Assembly (NCBI GenBank): GCA_017403125.1 | Contig: JAFQOR010000030.1 | Coordinates: 1 to 64,000 of the forward strand | Source of the DNA: Alistipes sp. | GTDB lineage: Bacteria; Bacteroidota; Bacteroidia; Bacteroidales; Rikenellaceae | DNA: 64,000 bases | Direction of reading: 5' to 3' | Shown here: piece by piece, positions 56,068-64,000 of the stretch | Numbering within the stretch: the first letter of the stretch is position 1 | Layout: each line of letters starts with the position of its first letter | The notes under the pieces: generated by a model | Seen by the model: only the letters and a program-made list of their open reading frames with translations | Database searches by the model: none | Told to the model about the DNA's origin: nothing | Translations under genes and position numbers: made by a program

Positions 56068-57303
56068 TTAATACAAAAAGTTGTTGAACGGATAGCGCCC
56101 GGCATGTATCTCGCGCACCATACCATAAAGGTCTGAGCGAAGCTTATCCACGCCACTCCTATCCAGTGCCGAGATAAAGATACATGGTGTATTCTCCTTG
56201 GCTATCCAGCTCTTCTTCAAATCGTCAAGCGAGAGATTCTCCTTCGTCACGGGCGTCAGGTCATCCTCCTCCTTGGGCGTGTAGCTATACGCATCAATTT
56301 TGTTGAAGACAAGGAAGGTTGGCTTATCCGCCGCACCTATATCGCGCAACGTCTGCTTAACGACCGCTATCTGATCCTCGAATCCCGGGTGAGAGATATC
56401 TACGACATGAAGCAACAAATCGGCCTCACGCACCTCGTCGAGTGTCGATTTGAACGACTCAATAAGTTGTGTAGGCAGTTTACGTATGAAGCCCACCGTA
56501 TCGGACATAAGGAACGGCAGATTATCGAAAACGACCTTGCGCACCGTAGTATCGAGCGTCGCAAAGAGTTTGTTCTCGGCAAAAACCTCGCTCTTCGACA
56601 GCAGATTCATAAGCGTAGATTTACCCACATTGGTATATCCCACTAACGCTACACGCACCATATTACCACGATTCGAACGCTGCACGGCCATCTGGCGGTC
56701 TATCTTTTTGAGATCCTCTTTGAGCTTCGATATGCGATTGCGCACAATACGACGGTCGGTCTCTATCTCACGCTCACCTGCACCACCTCGCGTGCCGGTA
56801 CCGCCTCGCTGACGTTCAAGGTGGGTCCACATACCTGTCAAACGAGGCAACATATACTCGTTGTGAGCCAACTCAACCTGCGTCTTTGCATATGCCGTCT
56901 GCGCACGCGACATGAAGATATCCAAAATCAGGCGTGTGCGGTCTATGACGCGACAAGGCATCGCCTGTTCGATATTTCGCGTTTGAGCCGGCGACAACTC
57001 GTCATCAAAGATGGCAACATCTATCTCCTGCTCCTTGCACCACTCGGCAATCTCTTGCAGCTTACCCGGGCCTACGTATATCTTCGACAGGGGTTGCGGC
57101 AGTCGTTGCGTAAAGCGCTTCACACTCCTAATATTTGCTGTTTCTGCCAGAAACTCCAACTCATCAAGGTAGTCAAAGGCAGTCTGCGGGTCTTGACTAT
57201 CGCGTATCACAGCAACCAGCACTGCACGCACCTCGCGCTCTTCAACCGTAGGTTGCGGCTCTGCCTTACGCTTTCCCTTCTCTATATCTCTTTCCTCTTT
57301 CAT
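56068..57303 (-). CDS. hflX: GTPase HflX
   Basis: A 411-residue ribosome-associated GTPase implicated in rescuing stalled or heat-damaged ribosomes. N-terminal HflX domain (about 25-200) includes IFDDELSPAQTRNIEQ and GGTGTRGGAGEREIETDRR. The G domain has G1 GYTNVGKST, G3 DTVGF followed by RKLPTQLIESFKSTL, and G4 NKID. The Lys-rich N-terminus (KGKRKAEPQP) is an extension. It is the first gene before upp and the LTA-synthase-like gene. Confidence 0.96.
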   Translation of the reverse strand: MKEERDIEKGKRKAEPQPTVEEREVRAVLVAVIRDSQDPQTAFDYLDELEFLAETANIRSVKRFTQRLPQPLSKIYVGPGKLQEIAEWCKEQEIDVAIFDDELSPAQTRNIEQAMPCRVIDRTRLILDIFMSRAQTAYAKTQVELAHNEYMLPRLTGMWTHLERQRGGTGTRGGAGEREIETDRRIVRNRISKLKEDLKKIDRQMAVQRSNRGNMVRVALVGYTNVGKSTLMNLLSKSEVFAENKLFATLDTTVRKVVFDNLPFLMSDTVGFIRKLPTQLIESFKSTLDEVREADLLLHVVDISHPGFEDQIAVVKQTLRDIGAADKPTFLVFNKIDAYSYTPKEEDDLTPVTKENLSLDDLKKSWIAKENTPCIFISALDRSGVDKLRSDLYGMVREIHAGRYPFNNFLY

Positions 57304-57390
57304 CTACAAAACTTCAAAAAGAGCTTATATGCCACAACGACATCATCACTCTACAAACACATAGTGAGCTACGCCATATTTATAAAAATA

Positions 57391-57419
57391 GGGTATCCTC
57401 TAAAAAAAGCGGATACCCC
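57391..57419 (-). terminator. Terminator of the tonB gene
   Basis: An 8-bp stem (gggtatcc / ggataccc) with a 12-base loop. On the minus strand it is followed by TATTTTTATA, 22 bases after the TonB stop. Confidence 0.85.
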
Positions 57420-57440
57420 ATAGGTCGGACAATCTGCCTA

Positions 57441-58148
57441 CTACTGCTGAATCTTGAATGTGATAGGCAAGGTGAAGGTTACACGAGCAGGCTTGTTACG
57501 CTGCATACCGGGCTTCCAACCCTTCTTCAAGCTGTTTGCCTTATCCATTACATCCATAGCGGCATCGGTGAGAGTCTTATCCGGAGATCTCAAAATCTGT
57601 ATCTTACCAATCTTACCATCCTTCTCTACGACAAACTGCACAACGACATTACCCTGAATACCGTTCTCCAATGCAATCTGCGGATACTTCACGTTATCCA
57701 TGACCCAAGCACGGAACTTCTCGATACCGCCACCCTGGAACGTAGGCATCTGCTCTACCGATACGAAGATCTCCTCCTCCTCGATTACCTCCTCTTTCTC
57801 CTCGATCTCGGGCTCCCAATCAAAGTCGTCGAACTCCGAAGCATCCTCGGCAAATACGAGAGGTGTTGAAATCTTGGTCTCGTTCGACACGATCTTCAAT
57901 ACGTCGGTAGCCACCTGGGGCTGCGCCTTCTGAATCTCGGGCTCGGGTTCAGGCTCATCCTGCTTTGTGTTCATTACCGTCTCGGTCTCAACAACCTCCT
58001 TCTTGGGGGGCTCATAGTCGCCTGTATCGGGCTTCGAACTCATCGACAAACCGATACCAGATGCTCCCAACGCGATAATCAAACCAATCTCTAAAAAAAG
58101 CGTCTTCTTGTTTTCAAGATCAGCTTTGGGTGATTTTTTAACCTCCAT
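57441..58148 (-). CDS. TonB-family energy transducer
   Basis: A 235-residue protein. A cytosolic stub and one membrane helix (about 17-35) are followed by a Pro/Glu-rich linker (PKKEVVETETVMNTKQDEPEPEPEI-like), an acidic segment (about 105-128) and the C-terminal TonB domain (about 130-235) beginning VEQMPTFQGGGIEKF and containing NVKYPQIALENGIQGNVVVQF. This is the Bacteroidota type (EQMPxFxGG). It transmits proton-motive force to TonB-dependent receptors. No exbB/exbD genes lie beside it; monocistronic with its own terminator. Confidence 0.94.
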   Translation of the reverse strand: MEVKKSPKADLENKKTLFLEIGLIIALGASGIGLSMSSKPDTGDYEPPKKEVVETETVMNTKQDEPEPEPEIQKAQPQVATDVLKIVSNETKISTPLVFAEDASEFDDFDWEPEIEEKEEVIEEEEIFVSVEQMPTFQGGGIEKFRAWVMDNVKYPQIALENGIQGNVVVQFVVEKDGKIGKIQILRSPDKTLTDAAMDVMDKANSLKKGWKPGMQRNKPARVTFTLPITFKIQQ

Positions 58149-58218
58149 TTATATCTATTTTTTTAGTTTTTAATATCTTGACACAAGCCCGACAACATAA
58201 TGTACGCACTCGACCATG

Positions 58219-58288
58219 CAAATATACATATAAAAATTCAAAAAAAACGAATAGAAGCAGAAAATTATTCAAATTTCGATTATTTTTG
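58219..58288. promoter_or_regulatory. Divergent -7 elements between tonB and rlmN
   Basis: Minus-strand TATATTTG (complement of 58219-58226) serves the tonB direction, and plus-strand TATTTTTG (58281-58288) lies 21 bases before the rlmN start. The -33 partners are weak. Confidence 0.5.
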
Positions 58289-58308
58289 CAGTTGTAATAG
58301 TATAATCC

Positions 58309-59337
58309 ATGGATAGCAGTGCCAAATACACCCTCTATGGCTCCTCTCTCGACGAGCTTAAAACCCTTGCCGAAAGGCTTGGTTTGCCGCGCTTTGCACA
58401 CAAGCAAATATGCCGCTGGCTATATACTCGCTTTGCAGACTCCATCGACTCGATGACCGACCTGTCGAAGGCTGCACGCGCAACACTTGCCGAACATTGC
58501 GAGTTGGGACTCTCGGCACCACTGAAAGTGTCGGTATCCACGGACGGCACAAAGAAGTATCTATTCCGTACCCGCCAAGGCGAGTATATCGAGTCGGCAC
58601 TTATCCCCGATGGCGAGCGCATGACACTATGCGTATCGTCGCAGGCGGGTTGCAAAATGGGCTGTAAATTCTGTGCTACGGGACGCATGGGGTTCAGACA
58701 CCATCTCTCTGCTATCGAGATTATCAATCAGGTTATATCCATCCCCGAACGCGACAAACTCACCAACATCGTCTTCATGGGCATGGGCGAGCCTTTGGAC
58801 AACATCGACAACCTAATGCGTGCACTCGACATCCTCACCGCCGAGTGGGGTATGGCGTGGTCACCAACACGCATTACAGTATCGACGGCGGGTGTAGCAA
58901 AACACCTCCCACGTCTGCTCGATGAGCAGAAGGTGCACATTGCCGTATCGCTACACAACCCCTTCCCCGAGGAGCGCAAGGAGATTATGCCGATTGAGAA
59001 TAGCTACTCCATAAAGGAGGTGTGTGATATTCTGCGCCGCTACGACTTCACGCACCAGCGTCGCGTATCGTTCGAGTATATCGTACTCGACGAAATGAAC
59101 TGCTCGATGCGCCATATCAAGGAGCTGTCGCGACTGCTCGACGGCATCAAGTGTCGTATCAACCTTATACGCTTTCACAAGATTCCCGACTCGCCCTTCT
59201 TCTCTCCCGAATTAGAGAAGATTATCGAGTTTCGCGACACGCTGACAAAGCGCGGGATACAGACTACTTTGCGTGCATCGCGCGGCGAGGATATCGAGGC
59301 GGCATGCGGACTACTCTCTACCGCAGAGAAGAAGTAA
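58309..59337 (+). CDS. rlmN: 23S rRNA/tRNA (adenine-C2)-methyltransferase RlmN
   Basis: A 342-residue radical-SAM enzyme that methylates A2503 of 23S rRNA and A37 of some tRNAs. The 4Fe-4S ligands are Cys115, Cys119 and Cys122 in AGCKMGCKFCATGRMG. The C-terminal methyl-carrying cysteine lies in DIEAACGLLS (about 334), and the GMGEPLDN motif is present. The GH97 gene starts 21 bases after its stop, so glycosidase genes may share its promoter. Confidence 0.97.
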   Translation: MDSSAKYTLYGSSLDELKTLAERLGLPRFAHKQICRWLYTRFADSIDSMTDLSKAARATLAEHCELGLSAPLKVSVSTDGTKKYLFRTRQGEYIESALIPDGERMTLCVSSQAGCKMGCKFCATGRMGFRHHLSAIEIINQVISIPERDKLTNIVFMGMGEPLDNIDNLMRALDILTAEWGMAWSPTRITVSTAGVAKHLPRLLDEQKVHIAVSLHNPFPEERKEIMPIENSYSIKEVCDILRRYDFTHQRRVSFEYIVLDEMNCSMRHIKELSRLLDGIKCRINLIRFHKIPDSPFFSPELEKIIEFRDTLTKRGIQTTLRASRGEDIEAACGLLSTAEKK

Positions 59338-59358
59338 TACACCAGGAGTTAATACGTT

Positions 59359-61389
59359 ATGAGAAAACTGTTTACCATATTTACGCTATTGATATTTGCC
59401 ACAGGTTTTGCACATGGCCGAGAGAGAAGTGTGCAAATTCAATTCAATGCGAGATATATGGGCGTTGCACATAGTATCATACTCGATTGGAGCGATGGCA
59501 CGCTGCATTGGTCGGCATATCACTACGACAAGGAGATTGTTGCACCCTCGCGCCTTACTATGGTAACCGACCGCGGGGTGTGGGGCGAGAATGTCTCGGA
59601 AGCCAAAATTAAACGTAGCGACTACATAAATTATAGCAGTGCAGTTGTTGACTTTGGCGATTATAGCGTAGAACTTCGTGCATACAATTTTGGTGTTGCC
59701 TATCGCTTTATATCAAACATTGATGGCGACTACAAAATTATAGACGAGCTTGCCGAGTTCTCGTTCAACAAGAAAGATATGGCGTGGATTCCCTATGTAA
59801 ACTACCGCCCAGATGCAACATCGGACTACGCTACGCAGTTTGAAACATCGTTCGAGAATACCTATACCCACACAGCCCTCAAAGATATCGACTGGCGCAG
59901 ACTCATCTTTGCACCAATAGTTGTAGAACATAAGGGCGTAAAGGCATGGATATCCGAGTCTAACCTCGAAGATTATCCGGGCATGTTCCTCTCAAACCGC
60001 GATGGCGATGGCGTCCTCGACACCGAGTTTGCACCACGCCCCAAGGAGGTGGAGCAGGGTGGTCACAACATGTTGCAGGGCATGGTAAAGTCGCGCCACG
60101 ACTATATCGCGGAGTGCCACGGAGCACGCACCTTCCCTTGGCGCGCTGTAGCTATGAGCAAGGAGGATAGAAAACTCGCAGCAAAGGGTTTTGTATGGGA
60201 GCTCGCCGACGAGTGTCGCATAGAGGATACATCGTGGATAAAACCCGGCAAGGTTGCCTGGGAGTGGTGGAACGACTGGGGGCTCGAAGGGGTAGATTTC
60301 GAGGTGGGCATCAATAACGCCACATATAAGTACTATATCGACTTCGCCTCGCGCTACGGCATCGAGTATGTGATTATCGATGAAGGTTGGTCGGTAAATC
60401 TTGCTGCCGACCTTATGCAGGTCGTACCCGAAATCGACATTAAAGAGTTGGTTGACTACGCAGCCGAGCGCAACGTAGGCATAATCCTTTGGGCCGGATA
60501 TTGGGCGCTCAACCGCGACATCGAGGGTTTATGTAAGCACTACTCCGAGATGGGCGTTAAGGGATGGAAGGTTGACTTCCTCGACCGCGACGATCAGGAG
60601 ATGGTGGAGTTTGTCTATGACCTTGCCGAAATAGCGGCAAAATACCATATGATCGTTGATTATCATGGCATTTACAAGCCTACGGGGCTCAATAGGACCT
60701 ACCCCAATGCCATCAACTTTGAGGGTGTGCATGGTCTTGAAACAATGAAGTGGCTTGGTGCGGAGCACGACCAGATAACCTACGATGTGACGCTACCATT
60801 TATTCGTGGTGCGGCAGGTCCTATGGACTACACGCAGGGTGCTATGCGTAATGCCGCAAAGGGGCACTACTACCCCGACTATTCGCACCCCATGAGTCAG
60901 GGCACGCGCTGTCATCAGCTTGCGATGTACATAGTCTATCATGCACGGCTCATGATGCTCTGCGACTCCCCCACTAACTACGAGAAAGAGCCAGAGTTCA
61001 CCAAGTTCCTCGCACAAATACCCACCAAGTGGAATCTTGGCGTGCAATTCTCGAAAGATTGCAAAATAGGTGAATATGTGCAGGTTATGGCAGATAACCA
61101 CATCGACAATGACGAGGCAAGTCGCGAGTGGTATATCGCAGGTCTTAATGGACATAAGGCACGCACGGCCACCATTCAGTTGTCACCTACGTATGTGGTC
61201 AAAAGCGTTGAAGTCTATGTGGATGGCGACAATGCAAAGAGGGATGGCTCGGACTACAAACACTACACCATCTCCAAGGAGGAGTACAACAAAAATAAGG
61301 GTGTTATAAAGGTTAAAATGGCCCCCGGAGGTGGCTTTGTGATAAGACTTACAGGCAACCTAATCTGGGATCACGGACGAGAATGGTAA
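59359..61389 (+). CDS. GH97 alpha-glycosidase, exported
   Basis: A 676-residue enzyme with signal MRKLFTIFTLLIFATGFAHG. An N-terminal beta-sandwich (about 25-280) precedes the TIM barrel with EWWNDWG, YVIIDEGWS and VDYHGIYKPTGLNRTYPN motifs, then a C-terminal beta domain. GH97 splits into inverting alpha-glucosidases (SusB) and retaining enzymes, which include alpha-galactosidases. The KVDFLDRDDQ segment with Asp406, 55 residues before Glu461 (HGLETMKW), matches the nucleophile/acid layout I recall for the retaining BT1871 type. An alpha-galactosidase is therefore at least as likely as an alpha-glucosidase. Confidence 0.92.
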   Translation: MRKLFTIFTLLIFATGFAHGRERSVQIQFNARYMGVAHSIILDWSDGTLHWSAYHYDKEIVAPSRLTMVTDRGVWGENVSEAKIKRSDYINYSSAVVDFGDYSVELRAYNFGVAYRFISNIDGDYKIIDELAEFSFNKKDMAWIPYVNYRPDATSDYATQFETSFENTYTHTALKDIDWRRLIFAPIVVEHKGVKAWISESNLEDYPGMFLSNRDGDGVLDTEFAPRPKEVEQGGHNMLQGMVKSRHDYIAECHGARTFPWRAVAMSKEDRKLAAKGFVWELADECRIEDTSWIKPGKVAWEWWNDWGLEGVDFEVGINNATYKYYIDFASRYGIEYVIIDEGWSVNLAADLMQVVPEIDIKELVDYAAERNVGIILWAGYWALNRDIEGLCKHYSEMGVKGWKVDFLDRDDQEMVEFVYDLAEIAAKYHMIVDYHGIYKPTGLNRTYPNAINFEGVHGLETMKWLGAEHDQITYDVTLPFIRGAAGPMDYTQGAMRNAAKGHYYPDYSHPMSQGTRCHQLAMYIVYHARLMMLCDSPTNYEKEPEFTKFLAQIPTKWNLGVQFSKDCKIGEYVQVMADNHIDNDEASREWYIAGLNGHKARTATIQLSPTYVVKSVEVYVDGDNAKRDGSDYKHYTISKEEYNKNKGVIKVKMAPGGGFVIRLTGNLIWDHGREW

Positions 61390-61400
61390 ACCACAACTCT

Positions 61401-63656
61401 ATGAAACTACGACTTACGATAATATCGCTTCTTACGTTATGCGCCACGCTTTCGGCGCAGGAGCCTACCGACTACACCGAGTGGGTAGATCCATTTATCG
61501 GCACGGCAAACTATGGCACCACACACCCCGGAGCCGTTGTTCCACATGGTATGATGGCGGTAGTGCCGTTCAACGTCACAGGCTCGGACCTCAACCGCTA
61601 TGATAAGGACCGCACATGGTGGAGCACACCATACGATAATCGCAACAGCTACATGGTTGGCTTTGTGCATGGCGCGTTGAGTGGTGTAGGATGCCCCGAC
61701 CTCGGCGCAATAGTCACCATGGCAACAACGGGCGAGGTTACGCCCGATAGAAGGTTGCGCGGCTCGGAGTATAGCAACGAGGCGGCAACACCCGGATACT
61801 ACACCGCCCAATATACGAAATATGACATACTCGCCGAGGCAACAGCCACCGAGCGAGCCTCTATCGAGCGATACACCTTCATCAACGGAGGCGAAGCAAA
61901 TATCCTCGTTGATCTCGGAACCGCCCTTTCGAACGAGTCGGGAGCCATGGTGCGTCGCGTCAGCGATACCGAGATTGAAGGTATGCGCCTCTTGGGCACC
62001 TTCTGTTACAACTCACAAGCCGTATTTCCCATCTACTTTGTAGTGCGCGTATCGATGCCTGCAAGGCAGAGTGGCTATTGGAAGCTGCAACCCGAGATGA
62101 CGGGCATCGAAGCACAGTGGTCGGGCGATAGCGGCGAGTATAAACTATATACACGTTACAGCCGCGAAATTATGGGTGACGATATCGGCGCCTACTTCTC
62201 GATGGGCGAAGTTGCTCCCGGAACCCAAATCGAGGTCAAGGTTGGCATATCGTACGTATCAATTGAGAATGCACGCAAAAATCTCGAAGCCGAGATTGGC
62301 AATACCTCGTTTGACGAGGTGCATGCCGCAGCGCGCAATAGTTGGAACGAGAGCCTTGGACGCATACGTGTTAAGGGAGGTAACGACAACGACCACACCA
62401 TATTCTATACGGCACTATACCATGCTCTTCTCCACCCCAACCTATTAAGCGACGTGAATGGAGAATACCCCGCCATGGAGAGTGGCAAAACCATGCTCTC
62501 GCAAGATGGCGACCGCTATACGGTATTTTCGCTATGGGACACATATCGCAATCTGCACCAACTACTTACGCTTGCATATCCCGAGAAACAGAGCGACATG
62601 CTCCGCTCGATGGTTGCCATGGCAGAGGAGTGGGGATGGCTACCTCGTTGGGAGTTATACGGTCGTGAGACCTTTACCATGGAGGGTGACCCGGCAATAG
62701 CCGTCATCACCGACAGCTATTTGAAGGGTTTGCGCGATTTCGACGTCGAGGCGGCATACAGAGCAATGCTACGCTCTGCCACGACACGTGGTTGTGACAA
62801 CCCCATACGCCCCGACATCGACCCATATATCGAGCGTGGCTACATTCCGGTGGGAATCTTTGCTGCCGACATGTCGGGCGACAACTCTGTATCACACGCT
62901 TTGGAATACTACGTCGCCGACCACGCTCTATCGCTCTTTGCTCGCGAGATGGGTGATAAGGAGAGTGCCAAGCTCTTTGCAAAACGAGCCGAGGGCTGGC
63001 GCAACTACTTTTCGGAGGAGAGTGGCACGATGCGCCCCCGCCTCGATGATGGCTCATGGCTCACCCCCTTCAATCCGGAAGATGGCTCACACTTCTCGAA
63101 CACGGTCGGATTCCACGAGGGTAGCGCCTGGAACTACACCTTTTTTGTTCCCCACAATGTCGAAGGTCTTATAAAGGTTATGGGTGGCAAGAAACGCTTC
63201 GTCGATAGCCTGTTGGGCGTATTCAACAACGGACACTACGACCCTACAAACGAGCCCGACATCGCCTTCCCCTACCTATTCAGCCGTATTGAGGGCGAAG
63301 AGTGGCGCACGCAACAACTCGTTACGGAGCTTCTCGACAAGCACTACACAAACACCATAGCAGGCATCCCCGGGAACGACGACACAGGAACGATGTCGGC
63401 GTGGGCTGTATTCTCGATGATAGGCATCTACCCCGACTGCCCGGGTGAGCCCTACTACACGATTACCACACCCCGCTTTGACAGCGTCGAGATTGACACG
63501 GCGCACGGCACTATCTCGATAGATGTAGAGAAGGAGTCGGACGAAGATATGTTCATAGACACCATAATGCTTGGCAACAAAGCTATAAACAGGTATCGTA
63601 TCACACACGACGAGTTGATGGAGAATAAGAATTTAACAATAAAACTAAAACACTAA
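61401..63656 (+). CDS. GH92 alpha-mannosidase, exported
   Basis: A 751-residue enzyme (ATG at 61401 chosen because it opens the leader MKLRLTIISLLTLCATLSAQ; an ATG at 61383 overlaps the GH97 stop). GH92 enzymes are Ca2+-dependent inverting exo-alpha-mannosidases acting on N-glycans and yeast mannan. Motifs are YVNPFIGT-like WVDPFIGTANYG near the start, HPGAVVPHGMMAV, HEGSAWNY with candidate acid Glu573, and GNDDTG (658-663) with the base aspartates. IGIYPDCPGEPYY is also typical. Followed after 4 bases by a second GH92 gene. Confidence 0.95.
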   Translation: MKLRLTIISLLTLCATLSAQEPTDYTEWVDPFIGTANYGTTHPGAVVPHGMMAVVPFNVTGSDLNRYDKDRTWWSTPYDNRNSYMVGFVHGALSGVGCPDLGAIVTMATTGEVTPDRRLRGSEYSNEAATPGYYTAQYTKYDILAEATATERASIERYTFINGGEANILVDLGTALSNESGAMVRRVSDTEIEGMRLLGTFCYNSQAVFPIYFVVRVSMPARQSGYWKLQPEMTGIEAQWSGDSGEYKLYTRYSREIMGDDIGAYFSMGEVAPGTQIEVKVGISYVSIENARKNLEAEIGNTSFDEVHAAARNSWNESLGRIRVKGGNDNDHTIFYTALYHALLHPNLLSDVNGEYPAMESGKTMLSQDGDRYTVFSLWDTYRNLHQLLTLAYPEKQSDMLRSMVAMAEEWGWLPRWELYGRETFTMEGDPAIAVITDSYLKGLRDFDVEAAYRAMLRSATTRGCDNPIRPDIDPYIERGYIPVGIFAADMSGDNSVSHALEYYVADHALSLFAREMGDKESAKLFAKRAEGWRNYFSEESGTMRPRLDDGSWLTPFNPEDGSHFSNTVGFHEGSAWNYTFFVPHNVEGLIKVMGGKKRFVDSLLGVFNNGHYDPTNEPDIAFPYLFSRIEGEEWRTQQLVTELLDKHYTNTIAGIPGNDDTGTMSAWAVFSMIGIYPDCPGEPYYTITTPRFDSVEIDTAHGTISIDVEKESDEDMFIDTIMLGNKAINRYRITHDELMENKNLTIKLKH

Positions 63657-63660
63657 CCAC

Positions 63661-64000
63661 ATGAGAATTTACACACTTGCACTCTGTGCAGCCATTGCAC
63701 TATTTACTGCGGGCTGCGGCAATGACAAAGAGGCGAAGGCAACAACCTCAACCAACGAGGGAACAAACCCTGCCGACTATGCAGCGATGGTAAATCCCCG
63801 TATCGGTTCCGGAGGTCATGGACACGTCTTTGTAGGCGCAAACGTCCCCTTTGGCATGACACAAGTAGGCCCCACGAGCATCACACAGGATTGGGATTGG
63901 TGTTCGGGCTATCACGAATCGGAGAGCAGCGTTATCGGCTTCTCGCACACCCACCTCTCGGGTACGGGATGTGGCGACCTCTTCGACATCACGCTTATGC
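63661..64000 (+). CDS. Second GH92 alpha-mannosidase, lipoprotein, 3' cut by window
   Basis: The first 113 codons of another GH92 protein. The leader MRIYTLALCAAIALFTAGC gives a lipidated Cys at 19. The family opening MVNPRIGSGGHGHVFVGANV and the GFSHTHLSGTGC segment are present. It starts 4 bases after the preceding GH92 gene, so the two are co-transcribed. One copy has an ordinary signal peptide and this one a lipid anchor, suggesting different compartments. The rest lies beyond the window. Confidence 0.93.
   Translation, partial: MRIYTLALCAAIALFTAGCGNDKEAKATTSTNEGTNPADYAAMVNPRIGSGGHGHVFVGANVPFGMTQVGPTSITQDWDWCSGYHESESSVIGFSHTHLSGTGCGDLFDITLM

Overview
This window is 64 kb of a Bacteroidales (Bacteroidota) chromosome, probably a gut commensal. 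The evidence is a complete Na+-translocating NADH:quinone reductase operon, secreted glycoside hydrolases of the GH2, GH13, GH53, GH92 and GH97 families, BspA-type leucine-rich repeats, PepSY-like, DUF3078, DUF3467 and DUF4271 proteins, and promoters of the Bacteroidota form TTTG-N19-21-TAnnTTTG. Base composition looks moderate (by eye near 50% G+C), apart from a more A+T-rich block at about 43.2-46.9 kb. I cannot fix the genus from this window; no rRNA is present.

Layout. 0.27-6.46 kb: a leftward run nfo - GH53 galactanase - mntP - nitroreductase - GH2 beta-galactosidase. 6.5-12.8 kb: rightward DUF3078 protein, S41 protease, a small membrane protein, an OmpR-type two-component pair and two PepSY-like proteins. 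13-14 kb: tRNA-Met(CAT), rpsT and tRNA-Glu. 14.1-17.1 kb: a BtuF/FecB - FecCD - ATPase importer. 17.15-17.5 kb: tRNA-Pro with a second copy of its 3' end 249 bp downstream, which looks like an integration scar. 17.6-23.3 kb: nqrABCDEF. 23.7-24.7 kb: a lipoprotein with two lipocalin-like halves. 25-30.3 kb: tatD-like, tcdA, a 2-hydroxyacid dehydrogenase, lnt and folC. 30.4-38.7 kb: leftward housekeeping genes (histidine kinase, DUF4271, hemD-like, rnpA, yidD; then LysE-type, cmk, ispH, a small membrane protein and a second S41 protease). 39-42.9 kb: DUF3467 protein, a His-rich/Ser-Asn-rich lipoprotein and an OmpP1/FadL-like porin.

43-49 kb is the accessory part. Three secreted-protein genes (15-unit LRR protein, FISUMP-like protein, glycine-rich exported protein) sit between the lipoprotein pullulanase gene and a detached 96-bp copy of that gene's 3' end. 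A 20-bp copy of the LRR gene's 3' end also lies outside the block. This points to tandem duplication followed by decay, or to cassette insertion. 49.3-53.3 kb: a TolC - EmrA - EmrB-type efflux operon. 53.5-58.1 kb: leftward TonB, HflX, Upp and an LTA-synthase-like membrane enzyme. 58.3-64 kb: rlmN followed directly by GH97, GH92 and a second GH92 gene cut by the window edge.

How the genes fit together. The GH53 and GH2 enzymes could take beta-1,4-galactan to galactose. The GH97 and GH92 enzymes suggest trimming of alpha-linked galactose/glucose and mannose from host or yeast glycans. Pullulanase debranches starch or glycogen. No SusC/SusD pair is present, so import of the products must be encoded elsewhere. 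I found no CRISPR array, transposase, integrase, toxin-antitoxin pair or recognisable defence system.
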